Made by a program: the position numbers and the translations under genes | The notes under the pieces: model-generated | What the model saw: the letters and a program-made list of their open reading frames with translations, nothing else | What the model was told of the DNA's origin: nothing | Databases searched by the model: none | Origin: Emticicia sp965283955 | GTDB lineage: Bacteria; Bacteroidota; Bacteroidia; Cytophagales; Spirosomataceae | Direction of reading: 5' to 3' | Assembly (NCBI GenBank): GCA_965283955.1 | Contig: CBDIQW010000001.1 | Span: forward strand, 620,001-684,000 | Length of the DNA stretch: 64,000 nt | Part shown: in pieces, positions 63,001 to 64,000 of the stretch | Position numbering within the stretch: the first letter of the stretch is position 1 | Layout: every line of letters starts with the position of its first letter

Positions 63001-64000
63001 ACTTGTCCAAGTACCTATTGTATTGTAAGGTATTGAAATTGATCCACCAGCACAAGCTGTGGTCGTACCAGGAGTAATCAGACTGATTGCGGTTGAGGGG
63101 TCTACGATTATATTATTATAACCAGTAGTGTAACCATTATTATTTGAACAATTACTTGTTACATTAAAAATACTATAACGTCTATTTTGTTCTGGGTTTA
63201 ATGTTAAAATATAGGGACTTGTGTTTGTTGCTACAACTTTTGTGTTACTACCATCATTATAAGAAAAAGTCCATGAGCTACCTCCATACAAACTTATTTT
63301 TAATTGTGCTGCTTGTCCAACCGCAGTATTTACATTACTGTACTTCTCATCATTCATATCCGTCATTATAGCAATCGGGACTGTTCCGACATAGTAACTA
63401 TTTGACGTATTACTACAATTTCCATTATTGACATTCACATAATATTGTCCTGTAGCATTAGTTGTATAAGTTGCTTGAGCTGCTCCATCAATAGACTCAA
63501 GGCTTCCTGATGATGATTGTTTATACCACTGATATGTAAACCCTACACCTGTTGGCGAAGCATTAAGCGTAGCTGCTATATTTGAACCACAAAGCGAGGG
63601 ATTATTTGATGTAATTTTTGCTTGCAAAGAATTAACAATTACTGATTGTGCTGCCGATGTAGAGCTATATCCTGTACTTGGCTTTGAAACTACAACTGAA
63701 TAACTACCCGTTTGCGTTGCACCATAATAATAGTTTGTAGCTCCACTAATTGGACTTCCATTCAAAAGCCATTGAAATGTATAATCGCTTGATGATGGAT
63801 AGGCCGAAAGCGATACACTTGAACAACCAACATTAGAAGAACCCATTGTAATAAAAGCTGTTGGATTACATACCCCACCCGAAACATTTATTGTATATGA
63901 ACTTACTACTGGAAAGGTAATTGATGGTAAACTCACAGAAGCTCTAATTTTATAATTTCCTGACGAAATACCAGTTGGTATAGGAAAAAGCATTGAATTT
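60094..64000 (-). CDS. giant secreted repeat protein (N-terminus outside window)
   Basis: The frame is open at the window edge, so the protein has more than 1,300 residues; the ATG at 63993 is internal. It holds long modules of about 360 residues: 63870-62791 and 62790-61705 are two clear copies (about 360 and 362 residues), the end of another copy lies at the window edge, and a shorter, diverged third follows. Each copy has Ig/PKD-like strands, e.g. 'TGSYSVVVSKPSTGY', 'SPYILTLNPEQN' and 'IGTYKIRAYSTLPF'. After them come a PPC (pre-peptidase C-terminal) domain ('CDPLEPNNTYLTPTIITN', about 1110-1225) and the '3-coathanger stack' module at the end (FKAEIKGCSDN). Likely T9SS-exported adhesin or surface protein. 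Confidence 0.85.
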   Translation of the reverse strand, partial: NSMLFPIPTGISSGNYKIRASVSLPSITFPVVSSYTINVSGGVCNPTAFITMGSSNVGCSSVSLSAYPSSSDYTFQWLLNGSPISGATNYYYGATQTGSYSVVVSKPSTGYSSTSAAQSVIVNSLQAKITSNNPSLCGSNIAATLNASPTGVGFTYQWYKQSSSGSLESIDGAAQATYTTNATGQYYVNVNNGNCSNTSNSYYVGTVPIAIMTDMNDEKYSNVNTAVGQAAQLKISLYGGSSWTFSYNDGSNTKVVATNTSPYILTLNPEQNRRYSIFNVTSNCSNNNGYTTGYNNIIVDPSTAISLITPGTTTACAGGSISIPYNTIGTWTSERNTALELLDANGNFISTYSYVSGFATNPMIFPIPETLPIGTYKIRAYSTLPFIANSTSSTYSINVNSTGCSSSAIFTISYTNVSCTSVYLTAYPYSSSIAYSYQWYINGNLIPNQTGRNFTATQTGNYSVRVTRASSNYDQTTSQQTITITGFTASITSPNSVICGTNTTATLNASSGGVGATYQWFYSASINSNIPINGATGQAHTATSVGYYRVLVRQSSSGCESLSSPFYVGSTPYGVLSDQNDNLNATVNISLGQTANLKMTLHGEAPWVVKYYDGSQTRVINVTSSPYILQVTPNQNKMYYISSVSNSCGDGYGNGSVIVNVDNSTSILLNTPSNTNICTGGSIEIPYTTVGTWTNERSINIELIDANGNYVSGSGMTMAFTNPIRYFIPSSLTLNGTYKVRVRPILPYMSNYTTSSYTLTVTNTGCLPAAVIYLGTSNNTNSNSNNICGNAPLFASPSGSGNLYSWYRDGNLVYTSTGSSSYFASTSGNYSVIISNSSTGYNSTSLNYPITINMESANFSGNPVLCDGGSAITLTGDQTSGNYEWFYSPSGVGFTKVVGQSSSTLTTSNPGIYYFAVNNGGCQAISSTYRTCPILLNYSSATVCQQSGLSITFSSYLYLTTKYTLQLIDANTNVIVNDNLATVMGSTSTSTYTLYFNLPSTVGAGAYRLRVVSNTPNYTSTSVGILTVNTSTSSTAPTLGISPNVITSIPQNVVLTASGCSGTVFWSNNVQGSTQVVSVQETTTFTAYCNVNNCNSTLSNITVTLQCDPLEPNNTYLTPTIITNNTYQSVDVCLDSGNDKDYFAWVNNGKVYYILVRPYSSSNTGNYKLSVSMNNGVLTMETKAITGGSNLDTYIILYDSDGISELGYDDDSGDGNFSLLNYILPTNPCPSSLELYSSLFDVLSGQITVPKAVQITASNKLNNNSVTNYRAEKAIMLNPGFETKYSSTGTFKAEIKGCSDN
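61705..62790 (-). repeat. long protein-coding repeat, module 2 (362 codons)
   Basis: Aligns along its whole length with module 1 (62791-63870): same order of Cys, 'SP(Y)ILxxxPxQN', 'TxWTxER', 'LDANGN/IDANGN' and 'YKxRx..LPxxxN'. Protein identity is clearly lower than DNA-recent duplication would give, so it is an old expansion. Confidence 0.7.
62791..63870 (-). repeat. long protein-coding repeat, module 1 (360 codons)
   Basis: Begins at the Cys before NPTAFITMG and ends before CSSSAIFTIS. The end of a preceding copy (PIPTGISSGNYKIRAS...) occupies 63871-64000. Confidence 0.7.

Noticed and set aside
60094..64000. CRISPR array or tandem DNA repeat
   Set aside because: The repetition is at protein level with 1.08-kb units; there is no short direct repeat with regular spacers anywhere in the window.

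Overview
The window looks like chromosomal sequence of an AT-rich Bacteroidota bacterium, most likely order Cytophagales (Spirosomaceae/Cytophagaceae-like). The basis is many secreted proteins with type IX secretion (T9SS)-style C-termini, a PorE-like OmpA protein, a TamL-type BamA lipoprotein, BshB1 (bacillithiol), HemJ, a carboxypeptidase-regulatory-domain/TonB-type receptor, and Bacteroidota-type promoters (TTG-N19/20-TAnnTTTG). I saw no phage, insertion sequence, CRISPR array or rRNA.

Layout. 1-4.85 kb: DUF1800 / DUF1501 / PA14 secreted-protein cluster. 4.9-10.1 kb: housekeeping and stress genes (tandem universal stress protein, gamma-class carbonic anhydrase, DedA, secreted VOC protein, ABC-F ATPase, small orphan). 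10.2-17.3 kb: LTA-synthase-like sulfatase, then the 5-oxoprolinase genes pxpB / pxpC-pxpA. A 2-kb block splits pxpB from pxpC and carries a DUF1080 protein plus decapitated heparinase and LacI genes. 17.3-22.2 kb: UMF1-type MFS transporter, a malformed tRNA-Val-like sequence, two glycosyltransferases and a GDP-mannose 3,5-epimerase-like enzyme. 22.4-31.8 kb: bshB1, M23/LysM peptidase, trxB, PorE-like OmpA protein, hemJ, M28 peptidase, DUF255 thioredoxin-like protein. 31.9-42.4 kb: TlpA thiol oxidoreductase, T9SS cargo, NUDIX, CNNM/CorC, pyrE, and a roughly 1,475-residue multi-domain secreted protein. 42.9-51.5 kb: sugar MFS transporter, small orphan, membrane protein + histidine kinase + LuxR-type regulator, DinB, Crp/Fnr regulator + desaturase, FGGY kinase. 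51.6-59.4 kb: outer-membrane receptor, serine hydrolase, TrmH methyltransferase, TamL. 59.4-64 kb: small secreted protein and a giant repeat protein that runs off the window.

Two themes stand out. First, three unrelated secreted proteins (2469-4844, 38006-42434, 60094-64000) share one C-terminal module, the '3-coathanger stack' type, and are probably cargo of one export and surface-attachment route. The PorE-like protein and TamL could belong to the envelope machinery around it. Second, the sequence is unusually broken for its coding quality. Seven genes carry a single-base frameshift, one deletion-like junction removes the 5' ends of two divergent genes at about 14.11 kb, and the tRNA has an unpaired acceptor stem. 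Draft or metagenome assembly error is the simplest explanation for most of these; the 14.1 kb junction could be a genuine deletion.

Dispersed small repeats are visible: hairpins with a CTTCG...CGAAG core used as intergenic terminators, and a G/C-rich CCCCTAAAGGGG-type element. One variant of the latter lies in frame inside the LTA-synthase-like gene.
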